A DNA stretch of 42,857 bases from Leptolyngbyaceae cyanobacterium CSU_1_4 (GTDB taxonomy: Bacteria; Cyanobacteriota; Cyanobacteriia; Elainellales; Elainellaceae): positions 1 to 42,857 of the forward strand of contig JAAUPA010000010.1 of NCBI GenBank assembly GCA_012034615.1, written 5' to 3'. The notes under the pieces were generated by a model. It was not told the DNA's origin and ran no database searches. It worked only from the letters and a program-made list of their open reading frames with translations. The translations under genes were made by a program, and so were the position numbers. Positions 27,046-36,606 of this stretch are shown in pieces (position 1 is the stretch's first letter; the number at the start of each line of letters is the position of its first letter).

Positions 27046-28176
27046 GTGAGTTCTCTTAAAGCCTCTTGGCAAACACAAAAAAATCAGCGGCAGCAAGAAT
27101 TGCTACAACGGCAACAACAAGTCCGCAAATCTTTAAATAGATATCAACAAGAGCGTCAGGCAAAAGCTGCTGTATTGCGTCATGATCTCAACCTGTTTCA
27201 GCAATCTCTTCAGCAAGAAACTCAAGATTTTTTAATTGATGTTAGCCTCGATCGCCAACTGCGATCGGAGCAAGTCATTCATCAGCTTCATGCCTTTACT
27301 CAAGCCTTACAGCAGCAAACCGCCGATTTTTTAGAAGTCACTGCTGCCGATCGCTCTTTAATGTCTCAAGAGCTTACTCAAGACTTATCGGCATTTCATG
27401 CTGGACTGAATCATTCAGTGCAAGTTTTGCGAAAGAATCTACACGTCCAGATGGAACACCTCCACTCAGAGACTCAGGTTTTTCTAAAGAAGTGCCAAGC
27501 ACAACGCCAGCAGCAGCAACTGGATTTGATGCAAAGTTTGGCAATTTACATTGCGTCATTGCAAGAGCAAGTCCAAACCTATTTAGCAGAACTGGAGTTA
27601 GGACGGCAAGAACGAGGGCAACAGATCAGACAGATGTTGCAGGAAAGCCGCGATCGCCGTTTAACAGAAACAGCAGAACTATTCCAACAGTTCTCAGAGT
27701 TTCGCACTGAACTAAGATCGTATTGCGATCGCCTTCATGAAACCGTTTGGGGCAAATCTCAAGCCATTCAGCCCTTAGAATCTACGCTTCAAAAGCCCGC
27801 TATGCTGAGGAGCGATCGCGCCACAAAAGCAGTTTCTGCACCAGTGCCTGTTACTCAACCTGTTGCTCAACCCAGCAAACTATCTGCAACTCAAATCCTT
27901 AGCAACCCACCTTTAGTTACTGTAGCACCTATCAAAGCTGTTGCTGTTGCGCCACACCAACCTGTACCGTCTGCCTTACAGCAAGATGATGAGCTACTCG
28001 AGCAAAAGATTTATAGCTACATTAAGCAAATTGAGGGTGCCCGGCTGACTGAAATTCAGTCTGCTTTGGGTATTAATCGTTCACAGACGGTTGATAGTCT
28101 GCGCGCCTTAATTAAAAAAGGTTTGATTACACAGCGCGATCGCGTTTATTTAGCTCAAGAGGAAATTTCTCTGTGA
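27046..28176 (+). CDS. gvpC: gas vesicle outer-surface protein GvpC with C-terminal winged-helix domain
   Basis: GvpC binds the outside of the gas vesicle and stiffens it. The start is GTG 27046 with GGGAGGAAG upstream. Residues 1-235 are an all-helical, Gln-rich array of about 33-residue repeats (for example [20 protein letters not shown] and [20 protein letters not shown]). Residues about 240-310 are a Pro/Ala/Val linker. Residues about 317-376 are unusual: [20 protein letters not shown] and [20 protein letters not shown] look like a small winged helix. The same domain ends GvpN. The total of 376 residues is much longer than the roughly 190-residue Anabaena GvpC. The stop overlaps the gvpN start (GTGA). 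Confidence 0.85.
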   Translation: MSSLKASWQTQKNQRQQELLQRQQQVRKSLNRYQQERQAKAAVLRHDLNLFQQSLQQETQDFLIDVSLDRQLRSEQVIHQLHAFTQALQQQTADFLEVTAADRSLMSQELTQDLSAFHAGLNHSVQVLRKNLHVQMEHLHSETQVFLKKCQAQRQQQQLDLMQSLAIYIASLQEQVQTYLAELELGRQERGQQIRQMLQESRDRRLTETAELFQQFSEFRTELRSYCDRLHETVWGKSQAIQPLESTLQKPAMLRSDRATKAVSAPVPVTQPVAQPSKLSATQILSNPPLVTVAPIKAVAVAPHQPVPSALQQDDELLEQKIYSYIKQIEGARLTEIQSALGINRSQTVDSLRALIKKGLITQRDRVYLAQEEISL

Positions 28177-29471
28177 CTACTGTTCTAAAAGCCAATCCCC
28201 GGCAATTCGTTAACACTCCTGCCATTCAGCGAGTCGCTACCCGTGCCTTGCGTTACCTGCAATCGGGGTATTCTGTGCATCTACGAGGACCTGCTGGCAC
28301 CGGAAAAACCACGTTGGCGCTGCATCTTGCTGACCTGCTGGCACGCCCTATCATGCTAATGTTTGGTGATGACGAGTTCAAAACCTCAGATTTAATTGGT
28401 AACCAAACGGGTTACACCCGTAAAAAAGTCGTTGATAACTTTATTCACAGCGTTGTTAAAGTTGAGGATGAACTGCGTCACAACTGGGTTGATTCTCGCC
28501 TAACTTTGGCTTGCCGAGAAGGTTTCACGCTGGTTTATGACGAATTCAATCGATCGCGCCCCGAAGTTAACAATGTTTTGCTCTCGGCGTTAGAAGAAAA
28601 ACTTTTGGTTCTGCCGCCCAACAAAGATCGATCGGAATATGTCCGAGTTAGTCCTCATTTTCGGGGCATTTTTACCTCCAATCCTGAAGAATACTGCGGG
28701 GTTCATTCTACCCAAGATGCTTTACTCGATCGCCTGATCACCATCAATATCCCTGAACCCGATGAACTAACGCAGCAAGAAATTGTGGTTCAAAAAACAG
28801 GGATTGATCGAGAAAGCGCCGTAGCAATTGTGCAAATCGTCAAAGCATTTCGCAAAAGAACAGCGAATGAAAGATCATCAGGCTTGCGATCGTGTTTGAT
28901 GATTGGCAAAGTTTGCCATGAACACGAAGTTATGGTGATGCCAGAAAACGCAGAGTTTCGAGATATTTGCCAAGATTTGCTGCTCTCTCGTACAGCCTTA
29001 CCCTTAGAGGAAGCCACTCATATTTTATGGGAAATCTTTAACGGGTTCATTGCCAACGACGTGCTTCAGGTTTCTATGGCGATCGCCCTTCATGATGATC
29101 TGGATGTACCCGTTCCTGAATTCAATGAGATTGCTCTCAGCGAAATAGTGCAATCGATTCCAGGCGATCGTCTGGCAATTTTCAATGACTTAATGAATCT
29201 AGACGACTCGCCCGAACTCAGCCTTAATTCTGGTGATCTCGATTCTGTTGAGGTCATAGACGAGATCTTGCTCGTTCCCTATCAACAGGAAATCTACGAA
29301 TATTTGCAGCAACAGCAGGAAGCGCGCCCGTTTGAAATTCAGTCTGCATTAGGGATTAAGCGATCGGACGTGGCAAACGCGCTGCAAGCTTTAACTGCTA
29401 AAGGGCTAACCATTCCTCAAAACAATTTCAAAAAGCAGTCATCGTACCGCATTCATACTTTAGAGGAATAA
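28173..29471 (+). CDS. gvpN: gas vesicle protein GvpN (AAA+ ATPase) with C-terminal winged-helix domain
   Basis: GvpN is a MoxR/CbbQ-like AAA+ ATPase needed for gas vesicle growth. Walker A is [15 protein letters not shown] (about residues 39-53), Walker B and following region is [20 protein letters not shown], and [20 protein letters not shown] is the sensor 1/arginine-finger region. The gene starts at GTG 28173, overlapping gvpC by four bases. At 432 residues it is longer than the ATPase core. The tail (about 368-432: [40 protein letters not shown]) is clearly homologous to the C-terminus of GvpC. Confidence 0.92.
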   Translation: MTTVLKANPRQFVNTPAIQRVATRALRYLQSGYSVHLRGPAGTGKTTLALHLADLLARPIMLMFGDDEFKTSDLIGNQTGYTRKKVVDNFIHSVVKVEDELRHNWVDSRLTLACREGFTLVYDEFNRSRPEVNNVLLSALEEKLLVLPPNKDRSEYVRVSPHFRGIFTSNPEEYCGVHSTQDALLDRLITINIPEPDELTQQEIVVQKTGIDRESAVAIVQIVKAFRKRTANERSSGLRSCLMIGKVCHEHEVMVMPENAEFRDICQDLLLSRTALPLEEATHILWEIFNGFIANDVLQVSMAIALHDDLDVPVPEFNEIALSEIVQSIPGDRLAIFNDLMNLDDSPELSLNSGDLDSVEVIDEILLVPYQQEIYEYLQQQQEARPFEIQSALGIKRSDVANALQALTAKGLTIPQNNFKKQSSYRIHTLEE

Positions 29472-29477
29472 CTCACC

Positions 29478-29804
29478 ATGACTGCATCCCCCGCAGGTCG
29501 CGCTATTACAACGTCCACCCAAGGCTCTAGTTTGGCAGATGTGCTGGAGCGCGTGCTAGATAAAGGCATTGTCATTGCTGGAGATATTTCTGTTTCTGTG
29601 GGTTCCACCGAACTCCTGAGCATTCGGATTCGGTTGCTCATTTCATCAGTTGACAAGGCAAAAGAAATTGGGATTAACTGGTGGGAAAGTGATCCGTATC
29701 TCAGCAGTCAGTCGCAGCAAATGCTTGAAGCCAATCGTCAATTACAAGCAAGGATTGAGAGTTTAGAAGGTCAATTAAAAGTTCTTAGCGGTGAATCGGC
29801 ATGA
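29478..29804 (+). CDS. gvpJ: gas vesicle protein GvpJ
   Basis: This 108-residue GvpA-related protein has the core SSLADVLERVLDKGIVIAGD and ELLSIRIRLLISSVDKAKEI, followed by GINWWESDPYL, typical of GvpJ. The C-terminal 35 residues form a short coiled coil (NRQLQARIESLEGQLKVL). GvpJ is a minor component thought to act at the conical tips or in nucleation. It starts 6 bp after gvpN and overlaps the next small frame by four bases (ATGA). Confidence 0.92.
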   Translation: MTASPAGRAITTSTQGSSLADVLERVLDKGIVIAGDISVSVGSTELLSIRIRLLISSVDKAKEIGINWWESDPYLSSQSQQMLEANRQLQARIESLEGQLKVLSGESA

Positions 29805-29977
29805 TCAGCGTTAAAGCGATTAAACAAGTGTCAACCAGCCAAACAATTTCCAGTTTTCAAGCTATGTCTAGCATGAGGCAAAGCTCTAGCCGAGCTATAG
29901 ATCGGGGAAGAATAGCGGTTGGGTATAGTCAAAGGGTGAACCATGAAACGCGCCGCCAAATTCGTGTAAACCAATGA
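29801..29977 (+). CDS. small basic protein between gvpJ and gvpK (gvpX position)
   Basis: A 58-codon frame starts at ATG 29801, overlapping the gvpJ stop as ATGA, and ends 38 bp before gvpK. It reads MISVKAIKQVSTSQTISSFQ at the start and ends in a strongly basic tail (HETRRQIRVNQ). Of 58 residues about 11 are Arg or Lys and about 13 are Ser. The coupled start argues that it is translated. Some cyanobacterial gvp clusters have an extra small gene, called gvpX, near this place, but I cannot confirm homology from memory. The function is unknown. Confidence 0.55.
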   Translation: MISVKAIKQVSTSQTISSFQAMSSMRQSSSRAIDRGRIAVGYSQRVNHETRRQIRVNQ

Positions 29978-30015
29978 ACGATCGGAGCGCGGTTTTATCT
30001 CGAACCGAGGGTTGA

Positions 30016-30504
30016 ATGTCTCTGACAAATTCTCAAATTCAAGCGATGCCTGCGAGGGATTTTGAGGTATCCCAAATTGAGGCACCCCAAAAGAAAGATG
30101 CAGGGCTGGCTCCGCTGCTGCTAACGGTGGTGGAACTGGTGCGGCAATTGATGGAGGCACAGGTAATTCGGCGAATGGAGTCGGGTGATTTGAGCGAATC
30201 TGACTTAGAACGGGCGGCAGAAAGTGTGCGTAAGTTAGAGGAGCAGGTTATCAATCTGTGCAAAATATTTGAAATTGATCCGGCTGATCTCAATATTGAT
30301 CTGGGCGATATTGGCACCTTATTTCCTCAGTCTGGAGGCTACTATCCGGGCACTCATTCGGCAAATCCATCAATTCTAGAATTGCTCGATCGCCTCCTCA
30401 ATGTAGGAATTGTAGTGGAAGGAAATATTGATTTAGGGCTGGCTCAAATCAATTTAATTCATGCAAAGCTACGACTTGTATTAACTTCTCAGCCCATTGG
30501 CTAA
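30016..30504 (+). CDS. gvpK: gas vesicle protein GvpK
   Basis: This 162-residue protein has the GvpK signatures GLAPLLLTVVELVRQLMEAQ and VIRRMESGDLSESDLERAAE. A C-terminal GvpA-like segment follows (SILELLDRLLNVGIVVEGNI, LAQINLIHAKLRLVL). GvpK is required for assembly. The protein closely resembles cyanobacterial GvpK in length and sequence. The first 30 residues are variable. Confidence 0.92.
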   Translation: MSLTNSQIQAMPARDFEVSQIEAPQKKDAGLAPLLLTVVELVRQLMEAQVIRRMESGDLSESDLERAAESVRKLEEQVINLCKIFEIDPADLNIDLGDIGTLFPQSGGYYPGTHSANPSILELLDRLLNVGIVVEGNIDLGLAQINLIHAKLRLVLTSQPIG

Positions 30505-30596
30505 GCACAAAAAGTAAAGGTCGAAATAATACGAGATGAATGTTTGAGGAGATTGCTGGGTAGCCTCATAGGGACGCGATCGCTCTAGGTGAATGT

Positions 30597-31331
30597 ATGG
30601 GATGCGGACTTTATTTATACGGTATTTTTCCAGCTACAGCGCTTCATAAAATAACGCTAGAGGGACTCGATTGCCAACCTGTTCAGTCCCATACCCTGAA
30701 CGACTTTACCTTTCTCTATTCTGAGGCGCAACAGAACAGATATTTAGCTAGCCGTCGTAATTTGCTAGGACATGAGCGGGTTCTGGAACAGGCAATGGAG
30801 CAGGGATATCGGACATTGTTACCGTTGCAGTTTGGGCTGATTGTGGAGGATTGGACGACGGTTGAAAGTCAGTTAATTAAAACTCAGAAGGAGAACTTGA
30901 AGAATCTTTTTTCTAAGTTGGAAGGGCGACGAGAAGTCAGCGTTAAGATTTTTTGGGAAGCCGATCGGGAGTTGGAAGATCTAATGCGGGAGAATGAGGG
31001 GTTGCGGACTGAGCGCGATCGCTTAGAAGGGCAGTCGCTGAGTATGGATCAGATTGTGAAAATTGGGCAGGCGATCGAGGCGGAAATGGTTGGACGAAAA
31101 CAGGATATTATTCAAGCCTTTCAAGAGACGTTAAACCCGTTGGCGATCGAACAGATTGAAAATGATTTGTTGACAGACAGCATGATTTATAACGCGGCTT
31201 ATTTGATTCCTTGGGAGGCAGAACCCGAGTTTAGTGAGCAGGTGGAAGCGTTGGATCTGCGGTTTGAGGAGCGTTTGCGGATTCGGTATAACAACTTTAC
31301 TGCGCCATTTAACTTTGCACAGTTGGTGTGA
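30597..31331 (+). CDS. gvpF: gas vesicle protein GvpF (GvpF/L family)
   Basis: This 244-residue member of the GvpF/L family begins GLYLYGIFPATALHKITLEG. It continues with LGHERVLEQAMEQGYRTLLP, LQFGLIVEDWTTVESQL and a coiled coil (ELEDLMRENEGLRTERDRLE). The C-terminal end DLRFEERLRIRYNNFTAPFN is a family hallmark. GvpF is an accessory protein that interacts with GvpA early in assembly. The ATG at 30597 is chosen, with a modest AGGTGA upstream. Only one F/L gene is present. Confidence 0.92.
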   Translation: MGCGLYLYGIFPATALHKITLEGLDCQPVQSHTLNDFTFLYSEAQQNRYLASRRNLLGHERVLEQAMEQGYRTLLPLQFGLIVEDWTTVESQLIKTQKENLKNLFSKLEGRREVSVKIFWEADRELEDLMRENEGLRTERDRLEGQSLSMDQIVKIGQAIEAEMVGRKQDIIQAFQETLNPLAIEQIENDLLTDSMIYNAAYLIPWEAEPEFSEQVEALDLRFEERLRIRYNNFTAPFNFAQLV

Positions 31332-31446
31332 GGGGACGTTATTGACGCAGATGGAAAGACTCTACCTCATCTCTTCTGAAGAAAAGGGACTTAGAAGGGT
31401 TTGCAGGGATTGATAGTCTTTGGTTTTTTATTCCTTGGGGGTTCTG

Positions 31447-31746
31447 ATGTTTTTTGATTTATTGACGGCACCTTTTACGGCTCCCCTGAGCGGGATTGCT
31501 TGGATTGGTGAAAAAATATTGGAGAGAGCCAGTACGGAACTGGATGAAACGGAAAACTTGAACAAGCGGCTGTTGTCGTTGCAACTGGCGTTTGATATGG
31601 GTGACATTTTGGAGGAAGAGTTTGAGGAGCAGGAAGAGGCGTTGCTGTTGGCAATTCAGGCGCTGGATGATGAGATGAGGGCGGCAGAGCGGGAGGCAGC
31701 AGAGCGGGAGGCAGCAGAGCAGGAGGCTGAAGAGCCGCAGGATTGA
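31447..31746 (+). CDS. gvpG: gas vesicle protein GvpG
   Basis: This 99-residue protein starts at ATG 31447 with GGGGG seven bases upstream, giving MFFDLLTAPFTAPLSGIAWI, the conserved GvpG N-terminus. A long acidic helix follows (LNKRLLSLQLAFDMGDILEE), and the tail is Glu/Ala-rich and repetitive (REAAEREAAEQEAEE). GvpG acts with GvpF and GvpA in assembly. It is the last gvp gene here. The gvpV and gvpW genes that follow gvpG in some cyanobacteria are absent from the window. Confidence 0.88.
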   Translation: MFFDLLTAPFTAPLSGIAWIGEKILERASTELDETENLNKRLLSLQLAFDMGDILEEEFEEQEEALLLAIQALDDEMRAAEREAAEREAAEQEAEEPQD

Positions 31747-31769
31747 ATCTACAATATTGAATCTACAAT
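31742..31769. repeat. 14-bp perfect tandem duplication at the gvpG stop codon
   Basis: ATTGAATCTACAAT occurs twice in tandem. The first copy contains the gvpG stop codon. Confidence 0.9.
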
Positions 31770-31792
31770 AGGGAGAGATTTTCTAGTAATTC

Positions 31793-34057
31793 ATGCTAAC
31801 TCCTCCCTCAAATTCAGTCTCTTCAGGTTTCTATCGGTTGCATGAACAGGTGCAGCGGTGGATTTGGGAACAGCGTTGGGCGGAATTGCGCGATATTCAA
31901 GAACGGGCGATCGCCCCTATTCTAGCAGGCACCACCGATTTGATCTTGGCGGCAGCGACGGCAGGCGGTAAAACTGAGGCAGCGTTTTTGCCGATTTTTT
32001 CTAAGCTGGCTGAGAATGCTTTAGATACTTCTAAGGCTGGAATTCAGGTTTTGTCCTTGAGTCCACTGAAGGCATTAATTAATGATCAACATTATCGCTT
32101 ATCTGAACTGGGAGAACGATTGGAGATTCCCGTTCATGCGTGGCACGGAGATGTGGGTTCAGGACGGAAGCAGCGGCTGGTAAGGAATCCTACAGGAATT
32201 TTATTAATTACGCCAGAGTCATTAGAGGCGATGTTCACAGGCAGAGGACAGGATCTAACCAGAATTTTTGCGGCGTTACAGTACGTCGTGGTGGATGAGT
32301 TGCATTCGTTTATTGGAACGGAGCGGGGACAACAGTTGCGATCGCTGCTACACCGTTTAGAACAGTCGCTCGATCGCCGCATTCCTCGTATTGGACTTAG
32401 TGCTACGCTAGGAGAAATGAATTTAGCAAAAGATTATTTACGCGCCGGAGAGTCTGATTTAGTTCAATTAATTCAATCATCTGAAGAAGGTCAGGAGATT
32501 AAATTACAGATTCGAGGATATCGAAAAGCTGCGCCTGATCTTTTTATTGATGACATTAATCAGGAACGCGAGGCAGAATATTCTAGGAACGAAATTGATA
32601 TTGCTAAACATCTGTTCAAAGTGCTGCGAGGCGAGAAAAATTTGATTTTCATTAACCGCCGCCAAGATGTAGAGCAATACGCCGACTGGTTAGGACGGCT
32701 GTGTGACGATCATCGGGTGCCTCATGAATTTATGCCCCATCATGGCAGTTTATCGAAGGAGTTGCGAGAGGCGGCAGAGGAGGCACTGAAAGAGCGCGAT
32801 CGTCCTGCCAATGTCATTTGTACTTCCACTTTAGAGTTAGGAATCGATATCGGTTCGGTAACCTCGATTGCCCAAATTGGCACGCCTTATTCTGTGGCTA
32901 GCACTCGGCAGCGATTGGGGCGATCGGGGCGGCGGCAGGGCGATCCGGCGATTCTGCGGATTTATATTACTGAGCCAGAGATCACGCCGTCTACCCATCC
33001 TGAAGCGACCTTACATCCCTCGTTAGTGCAGGCGATCGCGATCATTCATTTGCTGTTGCAGGGTTGGTATGAACCGCCGATAGTGGGTAAGCTTCATCTC
33101 TCCACCCTGATTCAACAACTGCTTTCTTTGATCGCTCAGTATGGCGGAGTCCGACCGGATCAAGCTTGGAATATTCTTTGTAAATGCGGGGCTTTTAAGG
33201 CGATCGATCAAGCCATTTACATTCAATTATTGCGATGTTTAGCAGCAAAAGATTTGATTCAACAGAGCCAGGAAGGGCTATTGCTGTTGGGCTTGAACGG
33301 CGAGCGCATTGTTAATCACTACAGCTTTTATACGGCGTTCAAAACCTCTGAAGAATTTCGGATCACAACGGCAGGCAAAACCCTGGGAACCTTACCGATC
33401 GATTCACCGCTCACCGAAGGACTGCTGCTGATTTTTGCGGGCAAGCGCTGGCAAATTTTGTCGGTAGACCGCGAACATCGGGTGGTCGATGTGGTGCAGG
33501 CTTCGGGCGGCAGAGTGCCCTACTTTGGTGGTGAGCCGGGAAGCATTCATGACCAGGTGCGGCAGGAGATGTTTCGGATTTATGGCTCTGATGTGATTCC
33601 CGCTTTTTTAGATGCAACGGCGCGAGATTTGCTGCTGGAAGCCCGAACCAACTTTGCGGCGTACCGTTTGGCAAATAACTTTTGGTTGGAGAATGGGCGA
33701 CAAACCATCCTGTTTCCGTGGCGAGGAAGTTTGGTGATGAATACGCTGCTCGTGCAATTGTTGGCGAACGATATTTCGGTGGAGCAAGGGGCGATCGCTC
33801 TTACGGTCAGCCTTCCGGCGCAAGATCTGTGGAAGCGTTTGAAAAAAATGGCAGCGGCAAAACCACCGGATGCAGTGAACCTTGCCGCTACAGTCAGCAA
33901 CAAAATCAACGAGAAGCATGATCTGTTTTTAGATGAAGATCTGCTGTGTCAAAATTATGCTGCTAGCCATCTAGATGTACCGAGCACCTGGGAAATGCTG
34001 CGGCAATGGATGAATGCAGGAAACCTTACCCATTCAACCAACGGGCTGCATCTTTAG
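31793..34057 (+). CDS. Lhr-like DEAD/DEAH-box helicase
   Basis: This 754-residue superfamily 2 helicase has the Q-region ([20 protein letters not shown]), motif [15 protein letters not shown], motif Ia [11 protein letters not shown], motif [10 protein letters not shown], motif [11 protein letters not shown], motif [21 protein letters not shown], motif [14 protein letters not shown] and motif [10 protein letters not shown]. The C-terminal 300 residues resemble the Lhr-type winged-helix and beta-barrel region. Lhr-like helicases unwind DNA and RNA-DNA hybrids in repair. It follows the gvp cluster by 46 bp on the same strand but has no known link with gas vesicles. Its 3' end overlaps that of hemB by 32 bp on the opposite strand. 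Confidence 0.82.
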   Translation: MLTPPSNSVSSGFYRLHEQVQRWIWEQRWAELRDIQERAIAPILAGTTDLILAAATAGGKTEAAFLPIFSKLAENALDTSKAGIQVLSLSPLKALINDQHYRLSELGERLEIPVHAWHGDVGSGRKQRLVRNPTGILLITPESLEAMFTGRGQDLTRIFAALQYVVVDELHSFIGTERGQQLRSLLHRLEQSLDRRIPRIGLSATLGEMNLAKDYLRAGESDLVQLIQSSEEGQEIKLQIRGYRKAAPDLFIDDINQEREAEYSRNEIDIAKHLFKVLRGEKNLIFINRRQDVEQYADWLGRLCDDHRVPHEFMPHHGSLSKELREAAEEALKERDRPANVICTSTLELGIDIGSVTSIAQIGTPYSVASTRQRLGRSGRRQGDPAILRIYITEPEITPSTHPEATLHPSLVQAIAIIHLLLQGWYEPPIVGKLHLSTLIQQLLSLIAQYGGVRPDQAWNILCKCGAFKAIDQAIYIQLLRCLAAKDLIQQSQEGLLLLGLNGERIVNHYSFYTAFKTSEEFRITTAGKTLGTLPIDSPLTEGLLLIFAGKRWQILSVDREHRVVDVVQASGGRVPYFGGEPGSIHDQVRQEMFRIYGSDVIPAFLDATARDLLLEARTNFAAYRLANNFWLENGRQTILFPWRGSLVMNTLLVQLLANDISVEQGAIALTVSLPAQDLWKRLKKMAAAKPPDAVNLAATVSNKINEKHDLFLDEDLLCQNYAASHLDVPSTWEMLRQWMNAGNLTHSTNGLHL

Positions 34058-35009
34058 CATGATAGGTCAGAATGAGATCTGCACCTGCACGCTTAAACCC
34101 GATTAACGTTTCCATTACCACTTTTTCTTCATCAACCCAGCCGTTGAGGGCTGCGGCTTTCACCATCGCATATTCTCCCGATACGTTGTAGGCGGCAACA
34201 GGTAAATGAGTGGCTTGTTTGACGCGCCAAATAATATCCATGTAAGCCAAGGCAGGTTTTACCATCAGCATATCTGCCCCTTCAGCAATATCCAGCGCAA
34301 TTTCTTTCAGCGCTTCTGTGCCGTTGGCGGGGTCCATTTGATAGGTGCGGCGATCGCCAAACTGGGGTGCCGATTCAGCCGCATCCCGAAACGGACCATA
34401 GTAAGCAGAGGCATACTTGGCGGCATAGGACAGGACTGGAATATCTTCAAACCCTGCCTCATCCAATCCGGCTCGAATTGCCTGCACAAAGCCATCCATC
34501 ATGCCCGAAGGCGCAATCATATCAGCCCCCGCCTTTGCCTGAGAAACCGCCGTTTTTTTCAATAATTCCAACGTCGGATCATTCAGCACCCGTCCCGACA
34601 AATCCCCCACTTCCAAGTAGCCACAGTGCCCATGAGCCGTATATTCGCACAGGCAAGTATCGACAATGACCAGCAAATTAGGAACTGCTTCTTTAACGGC
34701 TGTTGCCGCCCGTTGAACAATGCCGTGATCGTGCCATGCACCAGTTGCGTCATTGTCCTTATCGGCAGGAATACCAAACAGAATAATTGCTGGAATGCCC
34801 AAGTCATAGACTTCTTTGGCTTCCTCCACAATTTTATCGATCGACAACTGATACACACCCGGCATTGATTTTACTTCTTTGGCAAAACTCTCACCCGGCA
34901 CGGCAAACAAGGGATAAATTAAATCATTGGTCGTCAAAATATTTTCTCGCACCATGCGACGAAGCTGGGGATGGTTGCGAAGACGGCGAGGACGCTGAGT
35001 AGGAAACAT
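34026..35009 (-). CDS. hemB: delta-aminolevulinic acid dehydratase (porphobilinogen synthase)
   Basis: HemB condenses two 5-aminolevulinate molecules to porphobilinogen in tetrapyrrole synthesis, feeding heme, chlorophyll and bilins. The protein has 327 residues. The two Schiff-base lysines lie in [17 protein letters not shown] and [14 protein letters not shown]. The metal-binding cysteines are in [16 protein letters not shown], which indicates a Zn-type active site. The start is ATG 35009 ([20 protein letters not shown]). It is convergent with the helicase gene and appears to be a single-gene unit. Confidence 0.95.
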   Translation of the reverse strand: MFPTQRPRRLRNHPQLRRMVRENILTTNDLIYPLFAVPGESFAKEVKSMPGVYQLSIDKIVEEAKEVYDLGIPAIILFGIPADKDNDATGAWHDHGIVQRAATAVKEAVPNLLVIVDTCLCEYTAHGHCGYLEVGDLSGRVLNDPTLELLKKTAVSQAKAGADMIAPSGMMDGFVQAIRAGLDEAGFEDIPVLSYAAKYASAYYGPFRDAAESAPQFGDRRTYQMDPANGTEALKEIALDIAEGADMLMVKPALAYMDIIWRVKQATHLPVAAYNVSGEYAMVKAAALNGWVDEEKVVMETLIGFKRAGADLILTYHAKDAARWLNG

Positions 35010-35136
35010 AGAGTTAGGAAATTTACTAAAAGGGCGATCGACTGAATTTTACGGATAGTTATTCAGTCTAAGGCTTTGACAGTCGTCTCCAACCAACCCT
35101 GTAACTTTTTGTAAAACCTTGATCTTCTCTGGCAAT

Positions 35137-35184
35137 TCCCTGGCGATTCTCTGGCGCTAGTCCCTGGCGATTCTCTGGCGCTAG
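35137..35184. repeat. 24-bp perfect tandem duplication at the yjbQ stop codon
   Basis: The 24-bp unit beginning TCCCTGGCGATTCTCTGGCG is present twice without a gap (35137-35160, 35161-35184). The second copy ends in CTAG, which includes the yjbQ stop codon. A degenerate third unit, TCTCTGGCAATTCC, precedes them. Confidence 0.9.
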
Positions 35185-35597
35185 TCGCCCATGACATGCA
35201 CCACGAGTTCTCGCCCATGGTTCCTCTGCCGATGCTCCCACAGGTAAATTCCCTGCCAGGTTCCTAAAACTAGCTTGCCGTTGGCGATCGGGATTTGCTC
35301 TGAAGTATGGGTCAAGACGGTGCGAATGTGAGCGGGCATATCGTCGGCTCCTTCGGTGCTGTGGATGTAGGGCTCGTCCTCTGGCACCAGCTTCGCCAGA
35401 AAGTTCGCCAAGTCTAGCAACACATCAGGATCAGCATTTTCTTGAATGATCAGGCTGGCAGAAGTATGGCGCAAAAACAAGCTACAGAGCCCCGTTTGAA
35501 TGCCCGACTCTGCCACGATCGCCGCCACTTTAGTCGTCACTTTTTGTAGGGATTTTCCTTGAGTTTGAACTTTAATCAGCCGTTGATAGTGAGCCAT
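35181..35597 (-). CDS. YjbQ-family protein (UPF0047, secondary thiamine-phosphate synthase)
   Basis: This compact 138-residue protein of the UPF0047/YjbQ family contains the signature histidine motifs LFLRHTSASLIIQENADPDV and HSTEGADDMPAHIRTVL, and ends with GTWQGIYLWEHRQRNHGREL. Family members have weak thiamine-phosphate synthase activity, but their main role is unclear. The start is ATG 35597. The gene is divergent from the secreted-protein gene at about 35606, leaving almost no room between them. Confidence 0.85.
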   Translation of the reverse strand: MAHYQRLIKVQTQGKSLQKVTTKVAAIVAESGIQTGLCSLFLRHTSASLIIQENADPDVLLDLANFLAKLVPEDEPYIHSTEGADDMPAHIRTVLTHTSEQIPIANGKLVLGTWQGIYLWEHRQRNHGRELVVHVMGD

Positions 35598-35605
35598 AGG
35601 GAATT

Positions 35606-36606
35606 TTGAAGGTCGCTACAGTTAAAAAATTAAGACGTTGGGGAACATTTTTGCTGTTGCGATCGTCTCATGCTTTTTAACGCTTGCAATCAGAGAAAAG
35701 GCAGAATTAGCGGCGATCGCGTTTAACTCATTTTTTACCCCAGGTTTAGCCATGCTACAGACTTCTAAAACAACTCAGACATTAAACTCAACAGACTCAA
35801 CAAATTTCTTCAGATCTACCCGTGCCGGTCTGTTCAGCCGCGATGTAGGCGATTCCCTTGAAAAAGCCAAAAATATTGGCACGTTGAGCCGCAGCTACTC
35901 CCGTTCTGGCGAGGTGGGAAAGAAGGATCTGGACTTCTTCCGCTTTAAATTAGACGGAACGACCTCTGTCACCGCCCAGCTCAAAAACGAAGACAAAGAC
36001 AAAAGCCCGATCGCTATGACCCTCCTCGATGGCAACGGCAACACCATTCAAGGCAGCAACGGCAAGTTTTTGTTCAGAAATATCCAGCCAGGAGCCACCA
36101 AACAAATTACCGCCAGCCTCCCTGCCGGAACCTACTACATCCGTCTCGGAACCGCTAAGGGCAGCCAGCAAGATTATGACTTTAACCTCACCGCATCTGC
36201 TTCAATTGGCTCAGGATTTGGCGGAATAGGCTCAGGAAGCAATTTAGGAGATACAGAAAATTTGGGGCGGTTGCAGTCTGGCAGAACCTATCGTGAATCT
36301 GGGTCTGTCGGCGGCAGTAGCAATATAGATTCTTACCGCTTTACGGTCGATCGCCCCAGTCGCCTCCTAGCAGAGCTAGCCAACAATGGGAACGACGATA
36401 TCGCCTTCAGACTGCTCAATACCAGTGGAGAAACCGTCCGAAGCAACGGCAACTTCTTGTTTGCCAATATCAGACCTGACGATGAAGAAAGGCTGCTCGC
36501 TTCTACCTTAGGCGCAGGAACCTATGCTTTCGTAATTCAAAGCAGCGTGGGGCGTAACGAGGAGTACACCTTTAGGCTCGAACAATCTGACGTAACACCG
36601 ATCTAA
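35606..36606 (+). CDS. secreted protein with two PPC-like beta domains, probable frameshift in the signal peptide
   Basis: About 333 residues. Two similar beta-rich domains (about residues 90-200 and 220-333) look like bacterial pre-peptidase C-terminal (PPC) domains: DFFRFKLDGTTSVTAQLKNE with LPAGTYYIRLGTAKGSQQDY, and SYRFTVDRPSRLLAELANNG with LGAGTYAFVIQSSVGRNEEY. A Ser/Gly linker separates them. The frame containing these domains opens at TTG 35638. If one T is restored in the run at 35648-35652, the frame extends to TTG 35606 and gives KKLRRWGTFFAVAIVSCFLT, a classical signal peptide. I infer that the real gene starts there. The role is unknown, probably an extracellular or surface protein. 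No protease domain is present. Confidence 0.65.
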
